Shown here piece by piece: positions 1 through 9,790 of a stretch of DNA of 64,000 nucleotides. Origin of the DNA: Xestospongia muta (Eukaryota; Porifera; Demospongiae; Haplosclerida; Petrosiidae); contig OY848929.1 in the NCBI GenBank assembly GCA_963693285.1, forward strand, positions 2,792,501 through 2,856,500. The letters run 5' to 3'. The notes under the pieces were generated by a model, which saw nothing but the letters and a program-made list of their open reading frames with translations, ran no database searches and had not been told where the DNA came from. Numbering within the stretch: position 1 is the first letter of the stretch; every line of letters starts with the position of its first letter. The position numbers and the translations under genes were made by a program.

Positions 1-636
1 CTATATATAGAAAGCACAGACCAATATAATAGATCTTTTATAAGAATTAGTACTAGTGACTATGATAATTACTTATTATTTCGTCGCAATCGTAACCACC
101 ATGGTGGTGGTATTGCTGTCTTTGTAAAATCTCACTTTATTTTTCCGAAGTTTATGTTTCTCCTAAAATTGAATTTCTTCTCCTATCTATTAAGCTAATT
201 CATTACTCTTCTTCAATTGGCACTTACTACCGACCTCCATCCTCATCTGACGATCTAGATCTCTTATTTGATGACCTCATATCCCTTAATCCCACCTTCC
301 TTTCTAATCTTATCCTTTTAGGTGACTTCAACATTAATTTTTACTCCATTCTCTAGGATCAAACTGGATGTCATATCTGATACTTTCAACCTTAAGCAAA
401 TCGTTAATGGTCCCACTCATTTCTCTCACACTAATACATCTTCCACTATTGATCTTGATTTTGTCCCATCTAACATTGATGGACCTTCTTGTAGTATTCT
501 TCCTCCTGTCTCTTCTTCAGACCATTTCTCTATTCTTTTCTCCCTTCCTGCTGATTCTGTTAACAGTCCTTCCCCTCCCCTCCTTGCAATGTCTGGCTAT
601 ACCATCTCGCTGACTTTGAGCGTGCTCAAAGCACAA
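1..636 (+). pseudogene. LINE endonuclease remnant
   Basis: Decayed 5' part of a non-LTR retrotransposon, read on the plus strand across several frames. A stretch near 90-130 encodes a GGGIAVFVK-like segment. About 315-340 encodes LLGDFNIN, the catalytic core motif of apurinic endonuclease domains of LINEs. About 520-535 encodes the SDH motif that closes such domains. Frame changes and the missing reverse transcriptase show it is dead. It could be the missing 5' part of the LINE family seen at 39.2 and 44.7 kb, but there is no overlap to prove this. It runs off the left edge of the window. Confidence 0.7.
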
Positions 637-1108
637 TGACATGGTATATGTGGAAAATGCTAATGTGCAACTGTTACATGTTACATGTTACATTGTGTAA
701 TACAATAAGTGATAACTTATGAAAAGAAAGAACAATGAAATACAGCATGCATATATAGTACAATACTGCACGGGACATAAGAGGAGCATTGACCGAATTT
801 CCTCCCCCCCCCAAAGTTCAAATCCTGTATGAATCCCTGCTTAAAGGCACATGCGATACTTGTTCAAAATGACTACTCTACTTGGTATTTTTTAACTTCA
901 CAGGTTGAAGCAACTGGCCAAGAGAAAAGGAATGTGGGGGAAGAACATGTAGAGGACCAGCAAACTGTTCCACCTGGAAGGACAGTAGATGATGACCAGC
1001 AACTGTTCCTCTGGGAGAGAAAATGAAACATATAATACATACAATTATATTACTATTATTGCTCATCCCAGATTTTTCCTTTACTTATCAGATAAAAAGG
1101 TAGTATGA

Positions 1109-1245
1109 TGTGGCAAGTGTCAAGGTTGTCTGACACCAGATTGTGCGAAATGTGGTAACTGTAGACATTAAAAAAAATTTGGTGGACCAGGTAAAAGAAA
1201 CAGGCTTGTGAGAAAAGGAGGTTTGTCATGTCTCTCAATATAAAA
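1109..1245 (+). pseudogene. decayed CXXC zinc-finger exon
   Basis: The frame starting at 1109 encodes six cysteines in the order C-x2-C-x2-C-x4-C-x2-C-x2-C, then, after one in-frame stop codon at about 1169, KKFGGPGKRNR. This is the layout of the CXXC zinc finger that binds unmethylated CpG (KDM2, DNMT1, MLL, TET-type proteins), including the KFGG motif. The final C-x4-C pair is degenerate. The stop and loss of the last cysteines suggest a pseudogene or transposon-captured fragment. No surrounding exons were recognised. Confidence 0.5.
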
Positions 1246-1514
1246 GTATAATTTACATCTTAAAAATCATTTTATAGTTACTTTATTTATTTTGAAGACT
1301 CAACAAAATCAGAAAATCCACATGCAGATCAAACTACAGATCAAAGTCAATACCACTCAAGTAATACAATAGAGGTTAAGTTTTAGTAGCTATAAGGTAC
1401 CTAACGGATAAACTAATGTGCTATATTTTTATAACTATAATATAGACAAAACCTCAAGTTGATGCATGTTCCTTCATATTGTTGTTGAGTCATCATGATA
1501 GAGCTATTCAATCC

Positions 1515-1915
1515 ACACTTCCGGATGGAAACTGCCAATTCTGAAGCCTTTCGTTTTGTTTAGTCAATAATGAAGACCACCATCACCAGCTAAGAAATTT
1601 TCTGCTACGATTTGTGAATTTTAATCAAAATACATTCCAAAATCATTTACCATCTGGGCAAACAATTCAAGATCACATCAAGAAGCTTTCTCATCTATGT
1701 TCATGGGGGACAGGCTTGGAAATGTTAGCTGGAACAACTATTTCCAGATACCAACTTACTATTGTTGCATTGACAGCAAAAGGAAGCAATGGGTGTGGTG
1801 CTGTGTAAACCCTTTTGTTCTGCCACCTACACAATTTAGCTATCCAGGTGTTGGGGATAATACTTTTCCAAATGTTGCTGAACCACCACCTAGCCATTTT
1901 GAAGTAGTGTACTGG
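1515..1915 (+). pseudogene. decayed OTU-family cysteine protease
   Basis: Frame 3 from about 1515 encodes LPDGNCQF, the Asp/Cys catalytic motif of OTU deubiquitinases. It continues through a QLRNFLL helix and a CSWGTGLEMLA segment typical of the OTU core. A frameshift near 1780-1800 moves the reading to frame 2, which supplies the C-terminal HFEVVYW segment with the catalytic histidine. An in-frame TGA at 1542 sits right after the DGNC motif, where a CGA arginine codon would be expected. So the domain is complete in layout but broken by a stop and a frameshift. OTU domains are often carried by transposons in invertebrates. The nearby CXXC finger may belong to the same dead gene. Confidence 0.6.
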
Positions 1916-2035
1916 AGAAACACACACTATATATAATAGTATTGTCTCCAAAATGACCGGGATTGTTAGCAGAGAACCACCGAAGGTTTCAACATAGTGT
2001 TGTAGTACAAGTTATTTCATATGTATGGATAATTA

Positions 2036-2400
2036 TGATGAACTTTACACAAATTGATGCAACTGTAGTTCTTTTCAAGAATTTGTACTTGGCTGTGAAA
2101 AATGGTGAAAAATATCCAAGACAACAATGACTATCTTCAACAGACTATTGTTGCTTATGAGCAAGAACAATCTTTAGCAAAGGATATTGGAGCATTAGCA
2201 TATATAGAATGTTCTGCCAAGTATCGTGATGGAACATGGCAAGTATTTGAACAAGCAACTGATATAGCAGTATGAAAATATCGACAAAAAAGAAAACAAA
2301 ATGCGTGGTCCTGAAGGATGTACTATTTTATGAAACAATCATGAATCATATTATAACTTGTTTGGGATTAAGCAATGAAAATATGTTATATCATGTGGTG
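2036..2400 (+). pseudogene. truncated duplicate of Rho-like GTPase
   Basis: This stretch is a close copy of the 3' part of the intact GTPase gene at 7295-8011 (about 7705-8065) and includes the ECSAK nucleotide-binding motif and the MRGPEGCTIL C-terminus. It lacks the P-loop and switch regions. A deletion near 2110-2125 shifts the frame, and a CGA-to-TGA change (near 2273) adds a stop before the basic tail. It is the clearest part of an old local duplication that also copied several non-coding stretches between 2 and 6.2 kb and 7.7 and 11.7 kb. Confidence 0.85.
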
Positions 2401-3039
2401 TTTATATCATGCACCAACTAAAGTAATGAATTCATTCAATTACAAAAATCTAAAAAGAGTATTTTTACTAATTTACCAAATACTCATAGTATTAGTGATA
2501 TTCTATGTTAGAAGACAGCATATTACCAAATTCAGTTAAAGTGTTCTTTAGCGCTACACAAACTTCCAAACTACTGTAAGTTACACAGTCTACCAGTACC
2601 GGATAGATACTTGTTTCCACAAGGAGGATTTGACTAGAGGAAGAGCTCATTAGAATTAGAAATTAAATGAAAGATATTATAAAATATAATACCAATCTTA
2701 AATTTTTTTCTAATTTGCATTGTCACATCATTTTACCTGTGTTATATCCTTGCTTTTGTTTCAGAGAATGTATCAATATTCTCATGGAATTCATTACCAA
2801 TGTTACTTCGTTCATGGCATCATTCCTATGCATTCCAATGTGTACATTTGACCACTAACTGTATATAAGAAATCACATATATCTAGATGTAAGAATGCCA
2901 AGTATATTAGCTCATGAAAGGATGGCTATAAAGAGCCAGTAATGGCAAGCATTGCAAACAAAAAACCACAAATATGGGTTATCAGTAGGATTAAGAAAGA
3001 GTGAGAAAGAGACCTGAGTGTTTGGGTAAGTTAATTAAT

Positions 3040-3350
3040 GGTTGAAATATTCATATTAAAATTTATTCACCAAACAAAAAAGATAAATATTAACGTTAAA
3101 CGTTTCAATAGTCACAAGACTATCTTCATCAGTGGCTAAATATAGAGAGTAAAAAGTGCAAAATTCTCACACACAGCAGCCCACTCACGCAAAGCGTGCA
3201 GGAATCCGAGACGTGTGATTTCGTCCTTCAGCTTAGTATAAATAGGACTGATATTGCATTTTTTAGTCTCTATATTTAAGCCATTGATGAAGATAGTCAT
3301 ATGAATATTTATCTTTTTTGTGAATAAATCTTAATATGAATATTTCTATA
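3040..3350. repeat. inverted repeat with hammerhead-like ends
   Basis: The left arm (about 3040-3165) and right arm (about 3240-3350) are inverted copies of each other, sharing the block that reads tctctatattta, gatgaagatagtc and a terminal aatatgaatatt. Read on the minus strand, the left arm contains CTGATGA, an 8-bp stem, then GAAAC, which is the conserved core order of a hammerhead ribozyme. The right arm keeps TGATGA but has lost GAAAC. Penelope-like elements are known to carry hammerhead motifs in their terminal repeats, so two inverted terminal repeats of such an element are the best guess. A plain fold-back MITE is the alternative. Confidence 0.5.
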
Positions 3351-3904
3351 AGTTAGGATGATTATATAGAATACCAAACATATGTACCTTCTTGTGCAAA
3401 CTTCTTTAGAACCATCTCTGATCTCTCAAGAATTATATTAAGAACTGACTATGAGGTAGAATCTAAGAAGATATTAAAAATTCATAAAACTTACATGCAT
3501 AAGTTTAAGTGTACAAGAAATAGTAGAACTCTATAAATATTAAAATATAACTTTTCATGACAAAGAAGTGGATGAAGGAGAAGCTATGGAATAGTGAAAG
3601 CTATATTACACTTGAAGTGCTTTTTAAGCTTCGAAGCTTAACCAGATAAGCTTGCTAATCTAGCATTTATGGTTAGGTATAAACATAGCTAGAGAAATGA
3701 ACAGGCTTGTTCTGTCACTAGTATGTATGAGAAGTGAGTAGTCCTTAAGTTTACACTACAGCTTCAAAGTGGAAAGAAACCACAATACTTTAATATCTTA
3801 ATCCCAATGAGGATATCACAATAAATCAGTAATCACTTTAACTGCCTAGAATACAACTTGTATACTGATAACTGTTTTAAACCAAGATGGTACAATACAT
3901 TGTA

Positions 3905-4060
3905 AAAATTATATTCTGTTATGTAAACAACCAATATATGGCTTATATGATAAGATTATTATGGAATCTAGAGTTAATGTGAATTATTCACTATTTAATT
4001 TGTTGGTATAGTGTACTATTAAAAAGCACCAAATTATAGAGTGATTAGCTAACATATTTT
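3905..4060 (+). repeat. dispersed direct repeat, copy 1
   Basis: About 150 bp nearly identical to 11580-11735 (shared run beginning gttatgt, then aacaaccaatatatggctta). It belongs to the old duplication that also includes the GTPase copy, but it lies in a different order relative to it. No coding potential was seen. Confidence 0.75.
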
Positions 4061-4267
4061 ATTTTAATATTTTTAATCCCAATGGTGTTTATATTGCAAT
4101 TGCTATGAGGATATACTTTAATTAGCAAAATGTTACCATGAAACATTATTGTGTTAAAACTGCACAAATAGATATAGAAAGTTAATACTATATCATAATA
4201 AATCAGTAATCACTTTAACTGTCTGACATACAAAAAACGTTTATCACTGTCTGGGACGCTTGATACA

Positions 4268-5032
4268 GTGAGCTGTTCTAGTACTGAGGCTGATCATGGT
4301 GGCCCACTAGATGCCAACATACAGACTGAGACCTACACTAGTGAGAGAGAATTAGCTTTACTGCAAGAGATTTCTATGCTCAAAGAGTCATTGAAGTTAA
4401 AGGAAGAACAATTGTTGAAGCTAAAGTTCAGATTGGAGAATATCAAGGATAATGATAGTCAAGTATTATTTTACACTGGTTTCCAGTCACATGGTTTACT
4501 GAAAGTTTTTTTAATTTCTTGGGCCTGCTGTTGACAACTTATCATATTCTAGCAAGTGTGGTAAATCTAAATGACTTCGACCATGTCTATCTACTTCCAA
4601 TAGAAGAAATGTTTCTTACATTAATTTGTTTGCGATTTGGTTTAATGGAACAAGATTTGGCCTTCCGATTTGACATTTCTCAATCCATGGTATCCAGAAT
4701 TTGTATCACTTGGATAAACTTCATGTATATTTGCAGCTGAAACAAATCTCTTTATGGCCCCCCAAAGAAGTCATTCAACGAAATATGCCACAGGCATTTA
4801 AAGACAAATGCTCTAGTACTAGGATCATTATCGATGCCACAGAAGTATACTTCGATCAACCAAAGCTTCTGGAACTCCAACAAATGACTTTCTCTAGTTA
4901 TAAAAATAGCAACACCTACAAAGCATTGATTGGTATTTCGCCTGATGGTGTTATCATTTTTGTTTCATCCCTTTACCCAGGTCTATTTCAGATAGACAAA
5001 TAACTCAGAAGAGTGGGATTATTAATTGGAGA
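4268..5032 (+). pseudogene. DDE_Tnp_4 (Harbinger/ISL2EU-like) transposase remnant
   Basis: Three overlapping frames together give a partial transposase. First comes a charged coiled-coil (ERELALLQEISMLKESLKLK). A helix-turn-helix follows (EEMFLTLICLRFGLMEQDLA, then SQSMVSRI). Then comes the start of the DDE catalytic domain with RIIIDATE, which carries the first catalytic Asp, and SPDGVIIFVSSLYPG. A frameshift near 4980 continues the frame with ISDRQITQKSG before a stop. The rest of the DDE domain and any N-terminal THAP finger are absent. This order is typical of HTH_Tnp_4 plus DDE_Tnp_4 transposases. At least two frameshifts and the truncation make it non-functional. Confidence 0.75.
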
Positions 5033-5051
5033 AAATAATTGTGATAATTGT

Positions 5052-5190
5052 ATATGAATAATAAATAAGGAAATAGGGTCAATACAGAAAGTACTTATAA
5101 ACATGATTATTTCTCTATATGGACAAACCCATTTTAAGGAAACACTATGCTGCCACTGCACTCACTACCCATTAAAGTGAAGCATTCTGT
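5052..5190 (+). repeat. direct repeat, uninterrupted copy
   Basis: This is the empty-site version of the sequence found at 8118-8170 joined to 9077-9165. Comparison of the two shows that the interval 8171-9076 is an insertion. Confidence 0.75.
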
Positions 5191-5544
5191 TGGTATAGTA
5201 TCTTCATGTGTTAGTGGGTTAACCCTTATAAATCCAGACAAAGAAGCAAGAACAGTTTTACTGTTAGGCTATTTGCTAATTTCTACTTTAGAAATGGGTT
5301 TTGAATAAAATACAGTCATAACAGCTATGATAACACTTGAAAACTAAAGGATAATGTTTATAAAAACCTATATATTGTTATAAGGGAATCCATACAATAG
5401 ATAAGATGTAGTGGCAATTTATTTTCAGGTCATAATTTCTGTTTAAAATAGAGGAGTTTACTGATGGATCGATAGCGTTTAATCAATAATGTTATGATGA
5501 AGTGGCTTCCTCATTCTGTCTACTAAACTATGATTATCTCTAGA

Positions 5545-6165
5545 TTATCATATCTGCTTATTATCTAACGTACTGTGTCGTTTACGTGTCACATGACCTG
5601 TCCACTCACTTCCTATAATAATACTTGAAAGCAGCCTAAATAGTCAATATTATAACTAGCTGCTCATAAAATATTATCTGACATGCAAAAAACATTGAAG
5701 CTTGTGTATGTAATCAAGTATAAAATGTGCATACAACAATCTCTTAACATACATTTCAGAGAACAAAAATCTTGCAAGGAAACTAGAAATCCATATCAGA
5801 TTAAATGGGCTGTTGTTTTTCCTGATATATAGCAAGATTGGTAAAGATATTTCCAGAATGGTCAATAATGAATTGAGTGGTAACATCCACAAGGAGGATG
5901 AGTGGATCTGGAGTTAATTATATTGACGTTTTAAAGGAACGTGCACAGTCTAGATTAAACAATAAAATGCAAGTTACTCAGTTATTTTAGTTGTACTTTA
6001 ATAAATTCCTCTAAAAGAGATGTAATATTGTAATCTTGCTGACTTGACATTAATAATTGCACAGCTAGCACTAAGCAAGAAGATACAAATGGTATCATAT
6101 TGACTGGAAACAGATCTAGAGGTAACTTGGCATGAACAAATGGACTGTTCTCAAGTACAGACAGA
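5545..6165 (+). repeat. dispersed direct repeat, copy 1
   Basis: About 600 bp that matches 10205-10890 with small indels, including the run from the cacatgacctg block to ggtaacttggcatgaacaa. Homology ends near 6165, just before the Penelope-like remnant. No gene was seen in it. Confidence 0.75.
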
Positions 6166-6179
6166 GAAAACCAAAACCT

Positions 6180-7300
6180 TATCAGGAGATATAAGAACAG
6201 GACTGACTACATCAAATGTTAACAAACAACAAAAACCTTCAACATTTTTGACCAGAACAACCCAATGAGAGTTACATACCATCCCTACATACAAGGTCAG
6301 GCTGAGCCCATCAAAAGGATTTTATCCCTTCTGGGCATACAGATTGTCTTTAGGCTGTTGAAAACCCTGAAAAAGATATTGTCCAAGCCTGAACATGAAA
6401 CACCCATCTTATTGAAATTCATTGTGGTGACAGGTCTTACCATGAGTCCACTTACATCAAACAGACTGATAAGAACCTCTCACTAAGGTTCAAAGAGCAA
6501 CAAAAAGATGTGAAAAAATTGGACACTTCCAGTGCTGTGTCAAAGCATGTCTGCTAGATTGGACATAAAATAAACTGGGAAAAGCCATCCATCCTAGCTG
6601 ACCACCCTCCCAGTTTCTGGCAAAGGATTATTCTTGAATCACGGCACACTTACAATCAATGCCCTTCCATTATTAACAAAGAGATGGGTCCACTCTAAAC
6701 ATATATGCCATTGTAAAAATTGATTGGTTGGAACAACTAATTCACAATCACTCAGAGAATTGACAATTCACGTAGCTAATTATCAGAGGCATGAAGATTT
6801 TGTTAATGCAACAATAAGATGTAGTGTAGCTAGGGCTGTCACTATAGAATTTGCACATCCTCACATATGTGCCAAGCTGTTCTCAATAAATGTCATCAAT
6901 AAACTACTGTACACGAATCATCAATTCCATAGCAATTGATAGTCAGGTATATATTGTTGATAGTTTTTGACGTGTTTTGTAGGCATATCATGTGACCAAA
7001 ATGAACATGACATGCTACTCAAGTGGCCACAATTGGTTAATTCAATTAACAAATTTATATAGTGATACACTTCACCTGTGTATCGTGTGCATTGTCCCAA
7101 AATATTTGAACTACCATCCACGCATCGAGTGCATTTCCCAAAACATCGGAGCTTTGTACTCTACCTTTTATATTTGGTATAAAATAGAGCTATTTTGCAT
7201 TTTTACTTTTATTATTAGAGCCGTTGAGGAAGAGAGTTGTACTAATTATTGAAACATTTGGTGCTCATCATTTTTTTGTTTGGTGAAATTTAACATGAAT
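6180..7300 (+). mobile_element. Penelope-like retroelement 3' remnant (GIY-YIG)
   Basis: Frame 1 from 6265 encodes TYHPYIQGQAEPIKRIL and LSLLGIQIVFRLLKTLKKIL, then a KPEHETPILL segment. This is the conserved linker between reverse transcriptase and endonuclease in Penelope-like elements. After a frameshift the GIY-YIG endonuclease follows: a degenerate STYIKQTDKNLSLRFKE, SSAVSKHV, GHKINWE, then FWQRIILESRHTYNQ and the INKE-G tail near 6690. Downstream, 7215-7255 contains TGAGGA and GAAAC in the same order as the hammerhead-like arm at 3.1 kb. That would fit a 3' terminal repeat ending about 7300. Frameshifts and stops make it dead. The reverse transcriptase itself is missing. Confidence 0.65.
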
Positions 7301-8011
7301 TTTAATAACAGGAGACAAAGAAGAAGGCAAGGTAGAATTAGAATCCAGAGAAGACCAAGAAAAATTGTAGTGGTGGGTACTATGAACTGTGGTAAGAGTT
7401 CTCTTATTTCAGCCTATTGTTGTGACCAGTTTTCAGATATCTACCAAACTACTATTCTTCGTTGTTTGTCAAATGATGCTAGAGTGCAGGGTCACAAAAT
7501 TGATATCATAGTTGTTGATACACCAGGTCGTATAGACTACCTGCCTATAAGAATGTGTGCCTATCAAAAAGCTGACCTTATCATGATCTGCTTTGCTTTA
7601 GATCAACCAGTCAGTCTAGATCATGTTAAAGACTACTGGATACAAGAAATAAAAAAGCATACAAGTAGTATACCATACATACTAGTAGGCACATGTATGG
7701 ATAAACGTGACGAACTATATGCAAATTGGTGCAACTGTAGTTCGTGTCAAGAATGTGTACTTCTTGGCTGTGATAAGAGGTGGAAAATATCCAAGACAAC
7801 AAATGAATATCTTCAACAGACTATTGTTGCTTATGAGCAAGGACAATCTTTAGCAAAGGATATTGGAGCATTAGCATATATAGAATGTTCTGCCAAGTAT
7901 CGTGATGGAACACGGCAAGTATTTGAACAAGCAACTGATATAGCAGTACGAAAACATCGACGAAAAAGAAAACATAAAATGCGTGGTCCTGAAGGATGTA
8001 CTATTTTATGA
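7295..8011 (+). CDS. Rho-family-like small GTPase, intronless
   Basis: A 238-residue Ras-superfamily GTPase closest in layout to Rho. A basic N-terminal extension of about 22 residues precedes the P-loop, which reads VVGTMNCGKSS. The switch II motif is VVDTPGRIDY, the guanine-specificity motif is VGTCMDKRDE (Rho has TKxD) and the G5 motif is ECSAK. A Cys-rich stretch (NWCNCSSCQECVLLGC) lies where Rho proteins have variable insert sequence. The protein ends in a polybasic tail and CTIL, a CAAX box predicted to be geranylgeranylated and so membrane-targeting. The first ATG is at 7295; the frame is open upstream only through a non-ATG codon. Absence of introns and repeat sequence directly upstream suggest a retrocopy. 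TCMD and DTPGR may lower nucleotide affinity or hydrolysis. Confidence 0.75.
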   Translation: MNFNNRRQRRRQGRIRIQRRPRKIVVVGTMNCGKSSLISAYCCDQFSDIYQTTILRCLSNDARVQGHKIDIIVVDTPGRIDYLPIRMCAYQKADLIMICFALDQPVSLDHVKDYWIQEIKKHTSSIPYILVGTCMDKRDELYANWCNCSSCQECVLLGCDKRWKISKTTNEYLQQTIVAYEQGQSLAKDIGALAYIECSAKYRDGTRQVFEQATDIAVRKHRRKRKHKMRGPEGCTIL

Positions 8012-8170
8012 AACAATCATGAATGATATTATAACTTGTTTGGGATTAAGCAATGAAAATATGTCATACCATGTGGTGTTTATAGTGTAAAAATATTTAA
8101 GATGACTTATCAAGCTTCAATGAATAATAAATAAGAAAATGGGGTCAATACAGAAAGTGCTAATAAACAT

Positions 8171-9076
8171 AAAAATGCACTAAAGTGCTTAACCTCGCTG
8201 CAGTGCCAAGTGTAGATCTATACTGCAGATGTATGTATATGTATATTTAATATTCGTCAAGGTGTGGTCAAATTATTGATGGATCACGTGATGCATAATT
8301 ACAAAGTGTTGTTTGATGACTCAGCATTTCTCTTCTATCAAAGGGAAATGAATCAACAAGAAAGGCTAATACAAATGAATACGTCTCGCCATATCTGTGA
8401 AGGGTTACTGATGAAAGATTCTCTGAGCCTTTACATGACGCTTTAAAATGTATCAATATTTCATATACAAAATTTATTGTAACTTGAAGATAAAACGTTC
8501 TTTGGAAACGTCCCATAGTACAATATAAATCGATATTTTAACTATTAGTAGCAGTTTTTTCAGTGCTTTGTGACGTTTCCTGAAAGTATTACTTCGCTCC
8601 AAGTCATGTACAATCTTGAAAACACTTTTCTGAGCGTTTCTGACGATTGCTTCGACCAACGGCCTTCTGTCTTGCTGATCCGTATTCCTCTAAGATTCTC
8701 TACAGCATACTAAAAAATCTCTACATTACGTTTTTTACTTTTCGAGAAATGGCACTTGACCTCTGCAGCCTGAAAATTGTTTTGCGAGTTTTACGCTTTC
8801 GTTTTCTTTGACGATGTTCTTGATACTACTGTTGTAAAGTCCACACGTTTTTCTATTCATTGCTAAACATTGGTAGCTGCTAACGCTTTGCTTGCCAAGT
8901 TATAGCAGTTCAAAAAAACAGGCGATGCAGACACACACACACACTGACAGACTACAGTATCCTCGCTTTGCACCCATGCACAGCGAGGTTAACAATTCCC
9001 GGTAACAGGCAGTGCAGACACACATACACACACACACTGACAGACTATCACTTTGCATCCACGCGCAGCGAGGTTA
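8171..9076. mobile_element. non-autonomous insertion element, copy 1
   Basis: A 906-bp insertion, defined by comparison with the uninterrupted repeat at 5052-5190. It begins with the small palindrome gcactaaagtgc followed by aacctcgctgc and ends with gcagcgaggtt, giving an inverted terminal match of about 11 bp. A likely 2-bp AT duplication flanks it. The right part contains (CA)n runs and internal repeats of the cagcgaggtt end. It shares its body with 37321-38240. No transposase frame was found, and its superfamily is unknown. Confidence 0.7.
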
Positions 9077-9790
9077 ATGATAATTTTTCTTGATGAACAA
9101 ATCCATTTTAAGGAAACAATATGCTGCCACTGCACTACCCTCATTAAAATGAAACATTTTGAGTAGTGAACATACAATGTACAGTCAGTACTAGTAGTGA
9201 GCCACTCCTATTAAATTACTGCAATATTAATTTTGACTCAGAGGAAATGGCTAAAAGTAGATTCATCATTAATTAAGTAAAAAGACAAAGTCATTGGGTT
9301 AAACCCATGTAGTTTTAGGTCATAGTCTATATAGTCTATGATTGTACATTCAAGCATTTAATGCTTAGGTTTTGGTTGGTTCTAGTAATAGTATAAAAGT
9401 ATCTAAACAGTCAACTACCATGTGAAAGCCACTGCCGTTATGGCAATATTAATTTTGACATAAACTGTGCACCATAGTGCACCATGTTACAGTATAGTTA
9501 TAACAACAATGGGAGTGGGTAATGTTATTGCTTTTCCCACTAGTACTAAGATGGTAAGAGTATAGGCACAGTCACAACAGGCTCACATAAGTCTGTCAAA
9601 TAATTGTTAGTAACTTTTATAGATTATAAACATACCAATTATTAGACTGCTGATGTTGCATGAATGATAGTTACAATAATGACTTGAAACAAACTTGAGC
9701 AAAATATTCCTGTAAAGGATATGACACTAGTTGGTCAGTAGGACCTAGGAAATAAAAGATAATTAATATGTATTTAGCAACTATATTCAC

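Noticed and set aside
829..1026. 65-codon frame upstream of the CXXC finger
   Set aside because: No recognisable domain and it is not in frame with the zinc finger; it could be part of the same dead gene but cannot be supported.
9180..9780. Search for genes in this 600-bp gap
   Set aside because: Only short AT-rich frames without splice signals or motifs; nothing reported.
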